The translations under genes were made by a program, and so were the position numbers. A stretch of 64,000 nucleotides of DNA from Thioalkalivibrio nitratireducens DSM 14787. Its GTDB lineage: Bacteria; Pseudomonadota; Gammaproteobacteria; Ectothiorhodospirales; Ectothiorhodospiraceae. Shown here piece by piece: positions 9,001-18,663 of this stretch; the stretch's first letter is position 1; each line of letters starts with the position of its first letter. The stretch lies in NCBI RefSeq assembly GCF_000321415.2, contig NC_019902.2, forward strand, positions 1,364,001-1,428,000. Direction: 5' to 3'. The notes below the pieces were generated by a model. The model worked only from the letters and a program-made list of their open reading frames with translations. It searched no databases and was not told where the DNA came from.

Positions 9001-10031
9001 AGTACACGGCCAATGGGGAATTGGCCACCCGCACCGAGGGGATCGCGGTGACGCACTATTCGTACGACGAACTCGGCAATCTCCTGGGGGTGGAGCTTCC
9101 GGACGGCCTTCGGATCAACTATCTGGTTGACGGCCGCAACCGGCGCGTCGGTAAGCGTGTCGACGGTTTGCTGGTGCAGGGCTTCCTGTACGGTGACCAG
9201 CTCAATCCGGTCGCGGAGCTCGATGCCAGCGGCCAGGTCCTGAGCCGGTTCGTCTATGCCGACAAGCCTCATGTGCCGGCCTACATGATCCGCGCTGGCC
9301 GGACCTACCGGATCCTTTCCGACCAACTCGGGAGTCCGCGTCTGGTCATCGACGTTGCCACCGGGGGAACTGTGCAGCGCATCGACTACGACACTTGGGG
9401 CAACGTCCTGCGGGACACCAATCCCGGCTTCCAGCCCTTCGGCTTCGCCGGCGGCATCCGTGACCTAGACACTGGCCTCGTCCGCTTCGGCGCGCGCGAC
9501 TACGACCCTGCTACCGGCCGCTGGACCGCCAAGGACCCTATCCGGTTCGCCGGCGGAGACGCGAACCTCTATGGCTATGTACTTGGCGATCCGGCTAATC
9601 TGACCGATCCAACCGGTCAATTCGGTCTTCCCGGAGCAGTGATTGGGGGAGCTTCCGCGTTTGTTGGGACCGTCGTGGTGGGCGGCTCTCTGGGTGATGC
9701 CACCATCAATACTGCTGTTGGGGCTCTCGCCGGTGCCCTGCCAGGCGCTGGTAGTATGCTTGCTGCTGTACTACAAGGAGCGGCAGCGGGAGGTGCATCG
9801 AACGCGGTAAGTCAGGCAGTGACGATAGCAGTCGACCCATGTAGATCGCGGAGTGATTTCAACGTCGGATCAGTGGTCGGTTCGGGAGTCGGGGGCGCTC
9901 TGGCAGGAGGCCGGAGCCATCCATTCGGAAGCTCTATGTCAGTACAGATCGGGATAGCGCCATCGAATGCGGCGATATCGGCCACAACTGGCGCCATAGG
10001 AGCGCATTGGTGGCCAAATGCGACTAGGTGA
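6024..10031 (+). CDS. RHS/YD-repeat protein with glycine-rich C-terminal tip; N-terminal half carries compensating frameshifts
   Basis: The continuous frame is 1335 codons; its true start is uncertain and may be well downstream of 6024. From about 7130 to the end it is a clear RHS protein. It has many YD-repeats (YTYDPSGRLVEARN, YGYDANGNRTQVNG), then the RHS-associated core (FGARDYDPATGRWTAKDP, NLYGYVLGDPANLTDPTGQF). About 145 C-terminal residues after DPTG are glycine/alanine-rich and hydrophobic, with no nuclease or deaminase motif I recognise. Between about 6650 and 7140 (residues about 210-370) the family-like sequence lies in the other two frames. Examples are ELVLPDDGTQPLERMNVRATE around 6775-6840, and YTVGENEPAAMPGELPRMSG with YAVELSVDE from 6842. 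About 90 residues of the usual N-terminal region also seem deleted near 6775. RHS proteins shield a variable C-terminal toxin for delivery to rivals. Confidence 0.8.
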   Translation: MIPVALLHSHRGVWTCARRIVPARGSGGRRSQARRSPGNGPPFLTTKARIPPGNGPWAGIGPERARELHTHGRKSPGTDARDGPHTGVRSAPLPLPVPADQVEITADGPGQVALTGSAGSAEPGATVRLTHHRTAESVSAAVAEDGSFGSAIAAEPGDSLELVAVDRAGNVSTPTPLAAPGNGDEPLPPDPAMIAPPMIPGEVAGLHASTTAPATQSSATWHPVRSGSIARAWCAGAQAHGMASPFRGYGRGTGASGRRHAAAGADERACHRVTRWERTNPRQCPANCRGCRGIPTRWNCRWTRPSPRTRPRAGSTVPCPCTWRTFSISPPAASCRRVGTTGNGRRGLRRTMDASSRCWGTRMGSRCWMSAQDGDGNRTRIERGSDGTPVAIVAPDSQRTLLAVDGSGYLASVANPAGEVRRFDYRSGGLLTRNTDPRGFVSAYTYDPSGRLVEARNPAGGGWAIVREERTDGYGTRMVSAEGRATLFLVERTSAGEKRRENVHPDGSRDELRFLPDGRRSLVAADGTRVDLAYTPDPRFGMNSPVPSSVSVRTPSGREHGSSHQRSALLADSTDPLSHSQLTETLTTNGRVTQARYESDLRRWSILSPEGRERTVDLDARGRVRSDATPGFEPVVYGYDARGRLAQWGQGMAGERTYGFSYNEAGEIATVTDPLGRVTTFEHDLAGRVTGQVFPDGREVRYIYDASGNLTALDPPGREAHLFEYTSMNREESYHPPDLSGIETVTRYSYDLDQKLTEITRPDGRILRFGYDGAGRLDTVQVERGEYRHRYHASTGQTVSIASPGGIDLALSWDGFLSTGEAWSGPVQGSVTLGYDDNFWATQQSVNGAVVTFQYDSDGLLLRAGDQMLERDARNGLPVASTLGVVNTTWDYNGFGEIQSLLAMAGGEPVARFDYVRDALGRVVEQFLTIDGEEERTTYDYDSAGRLVAIVRNGFPVTYGYDANGNRTQVNGAPIAVYDEQDRMISYGGASYEYTANGELATRTEGIAVTHYSYDELGNLLGVELPDGLRINYLVDGRNRRVGKRVDGLLVQGFLYGDQLNPVAELDASGQVLSRFVYADKPHVPAYMIRAGRTYRILSDQLGSPRLVIDVATGGTVQRIDYDTWGNVLRDTNPGFQPFGFAGGIRDLDTGLVRFGARDYDPATGRWTAKDPIRFAGGDANLYGYVLGDPANLTDPTGQFGLPGAVIGGASAFVGTVVVGGSLGDATINTAVGALAGALPGAGSMLAAVLQGAAAGGASNAVSQAVTIAVDPCRSRSDFNVGSVVGSGVGGALAGGRSHPFGSSMSVQIGIAPSNAAISATTGAIGAHWWPNATR

Positions 10032-10038
10032 CAAGGGC

Positions 10039-10263
10039 ATGTTGATCTCTGGTTTCGAATTCTGGTTCTATGTCGTGCGGTTGCCAGTCCTTGCCGGGAT
10101 TCTTGCGCTCTTGGTGTGGGCGGTGCTCGCGGGGAATTTTTACGAAGACATGGTTGTACTCGTCATCCTTATTGCAAGTGGCTTGTTCGTTGTTTATTTG
10201 ATCATAAATAACGTCATGCATCTGGCTAAGCTGTATCGCGGCGGGAGAAGTGCGAAGCCATGA
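10039..10263 (+). CDS. Small two-helix membrane protein, candidate RHS immunity protein
   Basis: The ATG at 10039 is preceded by AGGTGA (10026-10031) at good spacing; an in-frame ATG at 10018 would overlap the RHS 3' end. The product is 74 residues with two transmembrane segments (FWFYVVRLPVLAGILALLV and MVVLVILIASGLFVVYLII) and a basic tail (KLYRGGRSAKP). The DNA is visibly more AT-rich than its surroundings. A position directly after an RHS tip is where cognate immunity genes normally sit, so that role is inferred from context. No family is recognised. Confidence 0.65.
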   Translation: MLISGFEFWFYVVRLPVLAGILALLVWAVLAGNFYEDMVVLVILIASGLFVVYLIINNVMHLAKLYRGGRSAKP

Positions 10264-10328
10264 ATTATGGTTGGTCATGATTATCACGGAAGCTCCGCAA
10301 ATTGGAACGGGCCGTCATCGAAACCACC

Positions 10329-10418
10329 GTCATCGCGAGGTGCGAAGCAACGTGGCGATCCAAACGGCGTTAGTCCTCCCCGCGCCGCCTGGACTGCCGC
10401 GCTACGCTCGCAATGACG
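10329..10418. repeat. Dispersed CGTCATCGCGAG... palindromic repeat
   Basis: The 90-bp element opens with CGTCATCGCGAGGTGCGAAG and closes with CGCTCGCAATGACG. The ends are imperfect reverse complements (CGTCATCGCGAG versus CTCGCAATGACG). This CGTCATTGCGAGG/CAATGACG family is a common intergenic repeat in many bacteria. It occupies most of the 344-bp gap between the two small membrane genes, in which I see no other gene. Confidence 0.65.
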
Positions 10419-10607
10419 ACCGATGCCGCACGGCGTCGCACTCGCTGCGGAGGTTTCGTGATAATCAGGAGGCGTTATTCGTTTGCTGGGGTGTCGCCAT
10501 CATAATGGCGATCCTGTGGTTCTGGACCTGAGTGCGCAGCTCCGGAAGCAGTGATCGTGGACGCGTGAAAGGGACTGTCCTGATCAGGGCAGTGATGGAG
10601 GTCGTTG

Positions 10608-10841
10608 ATGCGCGTGATCGTGCTGGTACTGGTGCTGCTGATCATCGGTTGGCTCGTGGCCCGTCAACTCGGCGATATGGCGGATCCCGGAGCCGGATCG
10701 ACCGACCGTGAGTCGGAGCAGGCGACCCCGCGTGTGCCCCAGCGTGTCCAGGAACTGCCGGCCTTCGAAGGAACGATGCAGCGCTTCGTGGACGACGCGG
10801 CGAGGCACCGACAGGAACGGAGGGACGCCCCCGGGCAGTAG
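10608..10841 (+). CDS. Small membrane-anchored protein of unknown function (77 aa)
   Basis: The ATG at 10608 follows GGAGG at 6 bases. An N-terminal helix (VIVLVLVLLIIGWLVARQL) is followed by a hydrophilic, charged tail of about 55 residues ending RRDAPGQ. The layout is a single-span anchor with a cytoplasmic or periplasmic tail. No family is recognised. It is convergent with the ceramidase-like gene at 10891. Confidence 0.6.
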   Translation: MRVIVLVLVLLIIGWLVARQLGDMADPGAGSTDRESEQATPRVPQRVQELPAFEGTMQRFVDDAARHRQERRDAPGQ

Positions 10842-10890
10842 GCCGCGCAAGCGGCCGCGGGGCGGTTGGTACCCTGAGCCAGGCCCGGGA

Positions 10891-11685
10891 TCATGGGCGG
10901 CGCCGAGGGGTGGGCAGCGCACGGCGCAGGCGGAGCATGCGCAGCAGCCAGTAGATGGCCGTTGCCGCCAGGAGGTGCTTCAGAGTGTGGCCGCTGAGCC
11001 ATCCTCCGGTGAGGTCGTGAATGGGGTGGTCCAGCGTTTCGGCCGCCAGTGCGAGCAGGTACCACGTTGCCGCGGCGATGAAATCCGTGCCGCGGTCGTA
11101 CCGGCTTCGATACAGCAGAATGAGCAGGATGCCGACGACGATCGGAACGACCTGTACCATCACGTAGGGGCGAAGGTCGCCGGCGCCCATGCGCTCGCTC
11201 AGCAGCCACCAGGTGGTCGCGGCCGTGCCCGCGAGAATTAGCGCGGGAAGGGCGGCGAGTCCGACCCGGTGGTCGATGCGTTCTCCAAGGATTGCCGCGA
11301 AGATCGCCATGAACGCGACGCTCATCGGCAGTCGATCCCAGAACAGGCGTTCATGCGTCGGTGCCCAGTGATAATAGGCGGATCCGATACTCACCAGCGC
11401 GATGGCGCCGAACACGACGAGATAGGGCCAACGCTCGGATGCGTGGATGAACGGGCCGTCGGGCCGCGGGCGCTGGCTCCAGGTCCAGGTCAGGCCGGTG
11501 AGGCCGACGACCAGGAAGGGCAGGTTGGAGATCACGTCTGCGAAATGAGGGATGCCGAACACGGTCGCCGTTGCCGCGAACTGATGATATTCCTGTGGTT
11601 GGGGAATCGCCGGCAGATAGGCGGCACCGCCGACGAGCGCCGCGACGGCGACGATGATCAGGACGGCGCGCCAGTCGGGTTTCAT
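10891..11685 (-). CDS. Ceramidase-like (alkaline ceramidase superfamily) membrane protein
   Basis: 264 residues from the ATG at 11685 (MKPDWRAV); upstream codons to 11814 look non-coding. There are seven or so hydrophobic helices. Motifs of the CREST/alkaline ceramidase superfamily are visible: SAYYHWAP with a downstream WDRLPM, and a late GHTLKHLLAA helix with the zinc-binding type of histidine spacing. Family members are membrane metallohydrolases of lipid amides; the bacterial substrate is unknown. It is divergent from the 5-oxoprolinase gene. Confidence 0.8.
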   Translation of the reverse strand: MKPDWRAVLIIVAVAALVGGAAYLPAIPQPQEYHQFAATATVFGIPHFADVISNLPFLVVGLTGLTWTWSQRPRPDGPFIHASERWPYLVVFGAIALVSIGSAYYHWAPTHERLFWDRLPMSVAFMAIFAAILGERIDHRVGLAALPALILAGTAATTWWLLSERMGAGDLRPYVMVQVVPIVVGILLILLYRSRYDRGTDFIAAATWYLLALAAETLDHPIHDLTGGWLSGHTLKHLLAATAIYWLLRMLRLRRALPTPRRRP

Positions 11686-11822
11686 TCCGTCGATGATAGA
11701 CGCGTGCTCGCCGAGGGCGTGTCCGGGTCCGGAATCCTGCCCCCGCCCGAACGCAGCTGGCCTTCCGCGCCACCAGGGGTTCTGGTAGAAGGGTGCACAA
11801 AGGGAGGGGTTCAAAGTTGGCG

Positions 11823-14800
11823 ATGACGGAACACAGCCTGGATCCGGGCGGTGGCTGGCAGTTCTGGGTAGACCGCGGTGGAACCTTCACCGATATCGTC
11901 GCGCAGGCGCCCGATGGCCGCCTGGTGACGCGCAAGCTCTTGTCCGAAAACCCGGAGGCCTACGCGGACGCGGCGATTCAGGGGGTGCGGGATGTGCTGG
12001 GGCTCGCTGTCGGCGAACCCTTGCCGTCCAGTGCGATCTCGGCGGTGAAGATGGGCACCACCGTAGCGACCAATGCCCTGCTGGAGCGCAAGGGCGAACC
12101 GACACTGCTGGTGATCACGCGGGGATTCGGCGATGCACTGCGCATCGGGTACCAGGCCCGCCCGGACATTTTCGCCCGCAGGATCCAGCTTCCGGAGCTG
12201 CTGTACAGCCGCGTGGAGGAGGTCAGCGAGCGGGTCGCCGCGGACGGTACGGTGCTGGAGCCGCCGGACCTGGCGGAGCTGAGGCCCAGGCTGCAGCGCG
12301 CGCTGGCCGATGGCCTGCACTGCGTCGCGGTCGTGTGCCTGCACGGCTACCGGTACCCGGCGCACGAACGCGCGATCGCGGCCCTCGCCCGATCCCTGGG
12401 ATTCCGCCAGGTGTCGGTGAGCCACGAGACCAGCCCGCTGATCAAGCTGGTGGGGCGCGGCGACACGACGACCGTGGATGCCTACCTTTCACCAATCCTG
12501 CGGCGCCACGTGGACCGGGTCTCCACGGCCCTGGGGGGTGTGCGCCTGCAGTTCATGCAGTCCAGCGGGGGGCTGACCGACGCACGGCTGTTTCAGGGCA
12601 GGGACGCGATCCTTTCAGGTCCCGCCGGAGGTGTGATTGGTGCCCGCGAGGTCGCGCGCCGGGCGGGATTCGAACGCATCATCGCGTTCGACATGGGCGG
12701 AACGTCGACCGACGTCACGCATTACGCCGGGGAACTCGATCGCGTCTACGAGACCCAGGTCGCCGGCGTACGGCTGCGTGCGCCGATGCTGGACATCCAC
12801 ACGGTCGCGGCGGGGGGTGGATCCATCTGCTGGTTCGATGGGCTGCGCCTGCGCGTCGGGCCCGAATCCGCCGGTGCGGACCCCGGACCCGCAAGCTACC
12901 GGCGCGGTGGGCCGCTGACCGTCACCGACTGCAACGTGCTGCTCGGGCGGCTGCAGCCCGGTTACTTTCCGGCCGTGTTCGGACCCCGCCAGGACGAGCC
13001 GCTGGATCGGTCCCGGGTGCAGGCGCTTTTTGCCGAACTCGCGGAGGAGATCGCCGCCCGCGGCGGGCCACGGCGCAGCCCGGAGCAGGTGGCGGAGGCG
13101 TTTCTCGAGATCGCGGTCGCGCACATGGCTCAGGCGATCAAGAAGATCTCGGTTCAGCGCGGGCACGACGTTCAGCAGTACGCACTCGTCTGCTTCGGTG
13201 GCGCGGGTGGCCAGCACGCCTGCCAGGTGGCCGATGCCCTCGGTATGCGCGAGGTGTTGCTACACCCGTTCGGCGGGGTATTGTCGGCCTGGGGTATGGG
13301 CATCGCCGAGGTGCGCGCGCTGCGCGAGCAGAGCCTCGAGTATCCACTGGATGAGTCCGGCAGCGAAGACCGGATCCGGGACTGTATCGCACGTCTTCGC
13401 ACGGCGGCGGTGGAGGAGCTCGAGGCGCAGGCACTGGGCCATGCCGGGATGACCGTAATGTCCACAGTGCAGATCCGCTACCAGGGCTCCGACAGCGCGT
13501 TTGGGGTGCCGTTCGGGCCTTCCGCCGAGATGCAAGCCGCGTTTCGTCAGGGCCACCGCGAACGCTTCGGTTTCGTGCTCGAGGACCGGCCGCTGGTGGC
13601 CGCCACCTGTGTGGTGGAGGCCGTAGCCGCGGCCCGCGGGGCGCAACCTGCGCGGGAAGCCTCGCACCCGGCCGCCAGCGAGCCGCATCCGGCGGCTTGG
13701 GTCGATGCCTGCTTCCGGGGCACGACCGGTCCGGTGCCGCTGTATCGGCGCGAGGTGTTCGAGCAGGGACAGATCCTGACCGGGCCGGCGATCGTGATCG
13801 AGGACACGGCGACCCTGATCGTCGATCCCGGCTGGCAAGCCGAGGTCCGGGCCGAGGGGGTGCTGGTGCTGTGCCGTACCCGTGCCGTACCGAAGCGGCG
13901 CCAGGTGGGAACGGATTGTGATCCGGGGCAACTGGAGGTCTTCAACAGCCTGTTCATGTCGATCGCCGAGCAGATGGGGTACACGCTGCAGAACACCGCG
14001 CATTCGGTGAATATCAAGGAGCGGCTGGATTTCTCCTGTGCGCTGTTCGATGCCGATGGCGGGCTGGTAGCGAACGCGCCGCACATGCCAGTGCACCTGG
14101 GTTCGATGGGTACGAGCGTGCGCGCGGTGCTGGCACGATTCGGGTCCGAGATGGCGCCGGGGGACGCCTATGTGCTGAACGACCCGTATCAGGGGGGAAC
14201 CCACCTCCCCGACATCACGGTGGTGACTCCGGTGTTCTCTGGCGACGGACAGGAGATCCTGTTTCATGTCGCGTCGCGCGGACACCATGCCGATATCGGC
14301 GGCATCAGCCCGGGATCGATGCCCGCGTTTTCACGATGCGTGGACGAGGAAGGGGTGCTGATCGAGCCGATGTGCCTGGTGCGCGCCGGAGCGTTCCGTA
14401 CTGCCGAGATCCTGGAGCGGCTTGCGCGGGGCCGCTGGCCCGCGCGCAAGCCGGAACAGAATCTGGCGGACCTGCAGGCACAGGTCGCGGCGAACACGCG
14501 CGGGGTCGACGAACTGGGCCGGATGGTGGGCGAGTACGGCACTGAAACGGTCCGGGCCTACATGCGCCATGTGCAGCAAAACGCTGCGCTGGCGGTGCGC
14601 AGGGTCATCCCCCGGCTGCGTCCGGGTGCCTTCCGCTATCCGCTGGACAACGGCGCGGTCGTCTGCGTGCGGGTGGACGTCGACCGGGAACGGCAGCGTA
14701 TTCGGGTCGATTTCGGTGGGACCAGCAGGGTCCGCGCGGACAATTTCAACGCCCCATCCGCGGTGGCGCACGCGGCGGTGCTGTATGTGTTCCGGACGCT

Positions 14801-15455
14801 GATCGACGACGACATTCCGCTGAACGAGGGTTGCCTGGAGCCGGTCGACATCGTGATGCCCGACGACTGCATGCTCGCTCCGCGTGCTCCGGCAGCCGTG
14901 GTGGCGGGCAATGTCGAGACCTCGCAGGTCATCACCGACGCTCTCTACGGCGCGCTCGGCGAACTGGCGGCAGCCCAGGGCACCATGAACAACCTGACCT
15001 TCGGCAACCCCCGGTACCAATACTACGAGACGGTCTGCGGCGGTGCGGGTGCAGGGCCCGGGTTCCCCGGCGCAGATGCCGTGCAGACGCATATGACCAA
15101 CTCGCGCCTGACCGACCCCGAAGTGCTGGAGAGCCGCTTCCCGGTTCGCGTCGAGCAGTTCGGGCTGCGCCGCGGGTCGGGCGGGCAAGGTCGTGACCGT
15201 GGCGGAGACGGGGTGGTCCGCCGCTTGTGTTTTCTCGAACCGATGGAGTTCGTCGTGCTGGCGAACCACCGCCGGGTGCCGCCGTTCGGGCTGGCCGGGG
15301 GCGGATCTGGCGCAACCGGCAGCACCCGGATCGAACGCGCGAACGGGGCGGTCGAAGTGCTGGAATCGTGCGACCGGCGCCAGGTCCGGGCCGGGGATTG
15401 CGTGATCCTCGAGACCCCCGGCGGCGGTGGATACGGCAGGCCCGAACGGCCATGA
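11823..15455 (+). CDS. oplA: 5-oxoprolinase / hydantoinase A-B fusion
   Basis: About 1210 residues. The N-terminal half is HyuA-like with actin-fold phosphate loops ([13 protein letters not shown] near residue 15 and [18 protein letters not shown] near 290). The C-terminal half from about residue 690 is HyuB-like ([20 protein letters not shown], then [11 protein letters not shown] at the end). The full-length fusion matches ATP-dependent 5-oxoprolinase, which opens 5-oxoproline to glutamate in glutathione turnover; hydantoin hydrolysis is possible. ATG 11823 is chosen. GGGAGGGG lies 14 or more bases upstream, so a TTG at 11817 is an alternative. The stop overlaps the next start (ATGA). Confidence 0.9.
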   Translation: MTEHSLDPGGGWQFWVDRGGTFTDIVAQAPDGRLVTRKLLSENPEAYADAAIQGVRDVLGLAVGEPLPSSAISAVKMGTTVATNALLERKGEPTLLVITRGFGDALRIGYQARPDIFARRIQLPELLYSRVEEVSERVAADGTVLEPPDLAELRPRLQRALADGLHCVAVVCLHGYRYPAHERAIAALARSLGFRQVSVSHETSPLIKLVGRGDTTTVDAYLSPILRRHVDRVSTALGGVRLQFMQSSGGLTDARLFQGRDAILSGPAGGVIGAREVARRAGFERIIAFDMGGTSTDVTHYAGELDRVYETQVAGVRLRAPMLDIHTVAAGGGSICWFDGLRLRVGPESAGADPGPASYRRGGPLTVTDCNVLLGRLQPGYFPAVFGPRQDEPLDRSRVQALFAELAEEIAARGGPRRSPEQVAEAFLEIAVAHMAQAIKKISVQRGHDVQQYALVCFGGAGGQHACQVADALGMREVLLHPFGGVLSAWGMGIAEVRALREQSLEYPLDESGSEDRIRDCIARLRTAAVEELEAQALGHAGMTVMSTVQIRYQGSDSAFGVPFGPSAEMQAAFRQGHRERFGFVLEDRPLVAATCVVEAVAAARGAQPAREASHPAASEPHPAAWVDACFRGTTGPVPLYRREVFEQGQILTGPAIVIEDTATLIVDPGWQAEVRAEGVLVLCRTRAVPKRRQVGTDCDPGQLEVFNSLFMSIAEQMGYTLQNTAHSVNIKERLDFSCALFDADGGLVANAPHMPVHLGSMGTSVRAVLARFGSEMAPGDAYVLNDPYQGGTHLPDITVVTPVFSGDGQEILFHVASRGHHADIGGISPGSMPAFSRCVDEEGVLIEPMCLVRAGAFRTAEILERLARGRWPARKPEQNLADLQAQVAANTRGVDELGRMVGEYGTETVRAYMRHVQQNAALAVRRVIPRLRPGAFRYPLDNGAVVCVRVDVDRERQRIRVDFGGTSRVRADNFNAPSAVAHAAVLYVFRTLIDDDIPLNEGCLEPVDIVMPDDCMLAPRAPAAVVAGNVETSQVITDALYGALGELAAAQGTMNNLTFGNPRYQYYETVCGGAGAGPGFPGADAVQTHMTNSRLTDPEVLESRFPVRVEQFGLRRGSGGQGRDRGGDGVVRRLCFLEPMEFVVLANHRRVPPFGLAGGGSGATGSTRIERANGAVEVLESCDRRQVRAGDCVILETPGGGGYGRPERP

Positions 15456-18196
15456 GCGCGTGGCTCGCAAACCCGCTGCCGGCACGCGGCAAGCCGCCAG
15501 ACCCGCAGGGAGAGGAGGGCTTGAGCGAGTCCGCATCGCGGGTACAGCGCTCCCACTGGCTGGACCAGGCCGTGATTCTGCTCCTCGGGGCCGTGATGCT
15601 GGGGGTCGGTGGGTTTTGGGCAGACCACTGGTGGGCCCAGGGTGTCGAGTCCGACCTGCGGCGCCAGCTGCTTGCCGAGGCCGTGGCGATCGCGCGCACG
15701 GTGAATCCGGAACGGGTGGCGATGCTGTCGTTCGACGCGTCCGATGCCGGCACCGAGCCCTACGAGCGCATGCGGCAGCAACTGACCGCCTACCGCGAGG
15801 TCTCGGGAGTGCGCGGCATCTACACGATCGCACTGCGCGACGGTCAGCCGCTGTTCGGCCCCGAATCCTATGCCGCTGACGATCCCCAGTACTCACCCCC
15901 GGGAACGCCGTACCTCGAGCCGCCCGCAGGTCTGGACCGGGTATTCTCCGAGGGGTATCGGTTCACGGCCGGTCCCTACTCGGACGAGTACGGGCGTTTT
16001 GTCACGGCGCTGGCTCCGGTCATCGACCCCGGCACCGGCGAGGTTCTGGTCGCGCTGGGCATCGACATCGAGGCCGCGGACTGGGCCGAGGAGGTCCAAC
16101 GGGCCCGCGCGATGGTCTGGGTCGCGGTGTTTGCCCTGCTGGCGATCGTACTGGGTGGCTGGAGCGTGGTCCTAAGCCGCGACCGGGTGTCGTCGGTACA
16201 GCGCTGGGGCCTGCGCAACGTCGAGGTCTGGCTGGCCGTGGTGTTCGGTCTGGCGATGACGCTGATCGCGTCGCTGACCCTGCATGCGGTCGAGGCGCGG
16301 GCCCAGCACGCGCAGTTCACGCTGCTTGGAGATTCCAAGGCGGTACAAGTGATGCAGGAATTCCACACGCTGCGGGATCACCAGTTTCAGGCGCTGGCAG
16401 ACGCGCTGCAGCAGCTGGAAACGATCGACGCGGCGGGTTTCCGGGTGCTCACGCGCGCGGTGTTGTCGAAGCCCCACGTGGTGGGGGCCGGCTGGGCCCG
16501 GCGGGTCGCCCGCGACGAGCTCCCGGCCTTCGAGGCAGATGTCCGGGAGGCAGGGGTCGAGGATTTCCAGGTGTTCGAAACCGACGCCGATGGCGAGCCA
16601 CAACCTCTATCCCCGCGGGAGACCCATTTCCCCCTGCGCTTCGTCGAACCCGCCCGGTTTCATCCGCTGATCGGGTTCGACATGGCATCCGAGGCCGAGC
16701 GTGAGCAGGGAATCGCGATGTTGCGGCGCACGGGACTGCCCAGCGCCAGCTCGGTGGTGCCCACCGCCGATGCCGGCGACGACGTAATGCTCGCATACGC
16801 AGCGGTCCCGCGGCCGGAGTGGGATGGCGTGAGGCGGGGGGGCGACGCCGAGTTCGCGACCCGCGGAGTCGCGATCATGGCGATGTGTGTGGAGGCCTTG
16901 TTGCGTTCGATCGTCACGCGGGAGCATCCGGGGCGCGCCCCGGTGGTTGTCGAACTCTACCAGCTCGCGCCGGGCAGCAATCCCCGGTATCTGGCCTCGT
17001 CTTCGTCCCACCTGGAGCCGCTGAACGCCCCGCTGCCGGTAAGCTGGCCCGCGAGCGACCGGTTCGTGCTGGCGCAACCGCTGTTCGTATTCGGGCGGGG
17101 GTATGTCCTGAAGGTGCGGACGACGCCGGAGTACCACGCCGCCAATCCGTCGCGTATCGGCTGGTCGACGGCATTGCTCGGCACGCTCCTGACGCTGCTC
17201 GCAGCAACGCTGGTGCAGTTCCTGATTCACCGACGGGCTCGGCTGGAGGCCCAGGTCCAGGCACGTACTGCCGAACTGAGCCAGAGCGAGAGCCGTTATC
17301 GGCAGGTCGTCGATAATATTCGGGAGGTCGCGTTCCAGATCGACAACGATGGTCGGTTGGTCTTCCTGAATACGGCCTGGGAGGCGGCCACCGGATTCCC
17401 GGTGGCGGAAAGCCTTGGCACCCGCCTAGTCGATTACGTGCACGCGGGGGACCGGGAAGGATTGCAGAGGCTGCTCGACGGTATGACCCTGGAGCAGGGG
17501 GGGCACAGTCATGATCAGTTCCGGTGGCTGTGCCGGGATGGCCGGTACTGCTGGCTCGAGATTACCGCGCGCGCCGGATGGGACGTCGAGGATCGCCTGG
17601 CCGGCGCCTTCGGTACGTTGGAGGACGTGACCGAGCGCCGCAATCGCGAGGAGGCGATCCGGAGGCTCGCGTTCCACGATGCGCTGACCGGTCTGCCGAA
17701 CCGCCGGCTGCTATTGGACCGGCTTCAGCAGGCCTTGGCGTCCAGCCAGCGGAATCGCTGCCACGGCGCGTTGATGTTCCTGGACCTGGACCGGTTCAAG
17801 GATCTGAACGACACGCTGGGACATGATCACGGGGATCTGCTGCTGAAAGAGGTCGCGCAGCGCCTGCGTGAACAGGTTCGCCAGAGCGACACCGTCGCCC
17901 GCTTCGGTGGCGACGAGTTCGTGGTGATCGTGGCCCCGCTCAGCCAGGACGCCGGCGATGCCGGGCAGCAAGCGCGGCGTATCGCGGAGAAGCTCCGCGC
18001 CGCCCTGTCGACACCGGTGTCGCTCAAGGGCGAGCCGTATCGCGTGACGTCGAGCATCGGGGTGCAGATGTTCGTCGGCGTGGAGGTCACGGTTCCCGAG
18101 TTGCTGCGCCGGGCCGACGAGGCCATGTACGCGGCCAAGGCGGCAGGGCGTGATACCGTGGTGCTGCGCTCGGTCGAGTCCGCTGCCGGAGGCTGA
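15452..18196 (+). CDS. Membrane diguanylate cyclase with CHASE, PAS and GGDEF domains
   Basis: 914 residues from ATG 15452, which overlaps the oplA stop (ATGA). A TTG at about 15522 after GGAGAGGAGG is an alternative. The order is: helix at about 39-56, periplasmic sensor segment to about 215, helix(es) near 218-275, CHASE-type sensor domain at about 290-500 ([12 protein letters not shown]), helix near 570-595, PAS domain at about 610-725, GGDEF domain to the end. The active-site loop GGDEF begins at residue 819. The inhibitory RxxD site (RQSD) lies five residues before it, so product inhibition is expected. No EAL domain is present, so it should make c-di-GMP in response to an extracytoplasmic signal. 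Confidence 0.92.
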   Translation: MSAWLANPLPARGKPPDPQGEEGLSESASRVQRSHWLDQAVILLLGAVMLGVGGFWADHWWAQGVESDLRRQLLAEAVAIARTVNPERVAMLSFDASDAGTEPYERMRQQLTAYREVSGVRGIYTIALRDGQPLFGPESYAADDPQYSPPGTPYLEPPAGLDRVFSEGYRFTAGPYSDEYGRFVTALAPVIDPGTGEVLVALGIDIEAADWAEEVQRARAMVWVAVFALLAIVLGGWSVVLSRDRVSSVQRWGLRNVEVWLAVVFGLAMTLIASLTLHAVEARAQHAQFTLLGDSKAVQVMQEFHTLRDHQFQALADALQQLETIDAAGFRVLTRAVLSKPHVVGAGWARRVARDELPAFEADVREAGVEDFQVFETDADGEPQPLSPRETHFPLRFVEPARFHPLIGFDMASEAEREQGIAMLRRTGLPSASSVVPTADAGDDVMLAYAAVPRPEWDGVRRGGDAEFATRGVAIMAMCVEALLRSIVTREHPGRAPVVVELYQLAPGSNPRYLASSSSHLEPLNAPLPVSWPASDRFVLAQPLFVFGRGYVLKVRTTPEYHAANPSRIGWSTALLGTLLTLLAATLVQFLIHRRARLEAQVQARTAELSQSESRYRQVVDNIREVAFQIDNDGRLVFLNTAWEAATGFPVAESLGTRLVDYVHAGDREGLQRLLDGMTLEQGGHSHDQFRWLCRDGRYCWLEITARAGWDVEDRLAGAFGTLEDVTERRNREEAIRRLAFHDALTGLPNRRLLLDRLQQALASSQRNRCHGALMFLDLDRFKDLNDTLGHDHGDLLLKEVAQRLREQVRQSDTVARFGGDEFVVIVAPLSQDAGDAGQQARRIAEKLRAALSTPVSLKGEPYRVTSSIGVQMFVGVEVTVPELLRRADEAMYAAKAAGRDTVVLRSVESAAGG

Positions 18197-18663
18197 ACCG
18201 GCGCAGCGTGCATTCGGGCGGGCCGAGGCCGGTGTCCGGCCCGAGATCCCCGGTGAAAGGGATCGGTGCCGAGATGCCGCTGCACGGAAACCGCCGATGG
18301 CTTGTCCACGATGGCCGGGAACCGATTGAAGGTCGGGCGTGTCCATCCGGAGACGATTCAGGGAGGCAGCAGCATGAACGGGCCGATCGACCGGACGGAA
18401 CGTGGGGGGTGGCTGCACGCCGAACATGCCTGCGCGAAGGGCGCGAAGGGTACGATGCCGTGGGGCTGGGCCTCGCTCGACCCGCCGGGTTCCGGCGCAT
18501 CGCCGCAATCTTCCGCCGCGGTTGATCAAGGGGCGCACGGCCGGTTCCTGGCAGCCGCGGTTGATCGGTGCCTGTATTGGCAGCCCCGGTATCCGGGATG
18601 CGTTCGGAGCGGCGCCGGCGCGCCTTCAGCCCGGTCCGGCTGCGATCACTCGGCGCCGAGTCC
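18197..18663. other. Intergenic stretch without supported genes
   Basis: Frames here are low-complexity translations of GC-rich DNA. An ATG at 18374 behind AGGCAGCAGC opens a frame with no family resemblance. A 12-base motif CCGCGGTTGATC occurs twice (around 18518 and 18557). I see no terminator or RNA gene. Confidence 0.4.

Noticed and set aside
10250-10531. Open frame across the CGTCATCGCGAG repeat
   Set aside because: It is mostly repeat sequence, without a ribosome binding site or plausible protein features.
1737-11685. Genomic island integrated at tRNA-Val
   Set aside because: The accessory region follows the tRNA, but no second copy of the tRNA 3' end and no integrase were seen up to about 12 kb.
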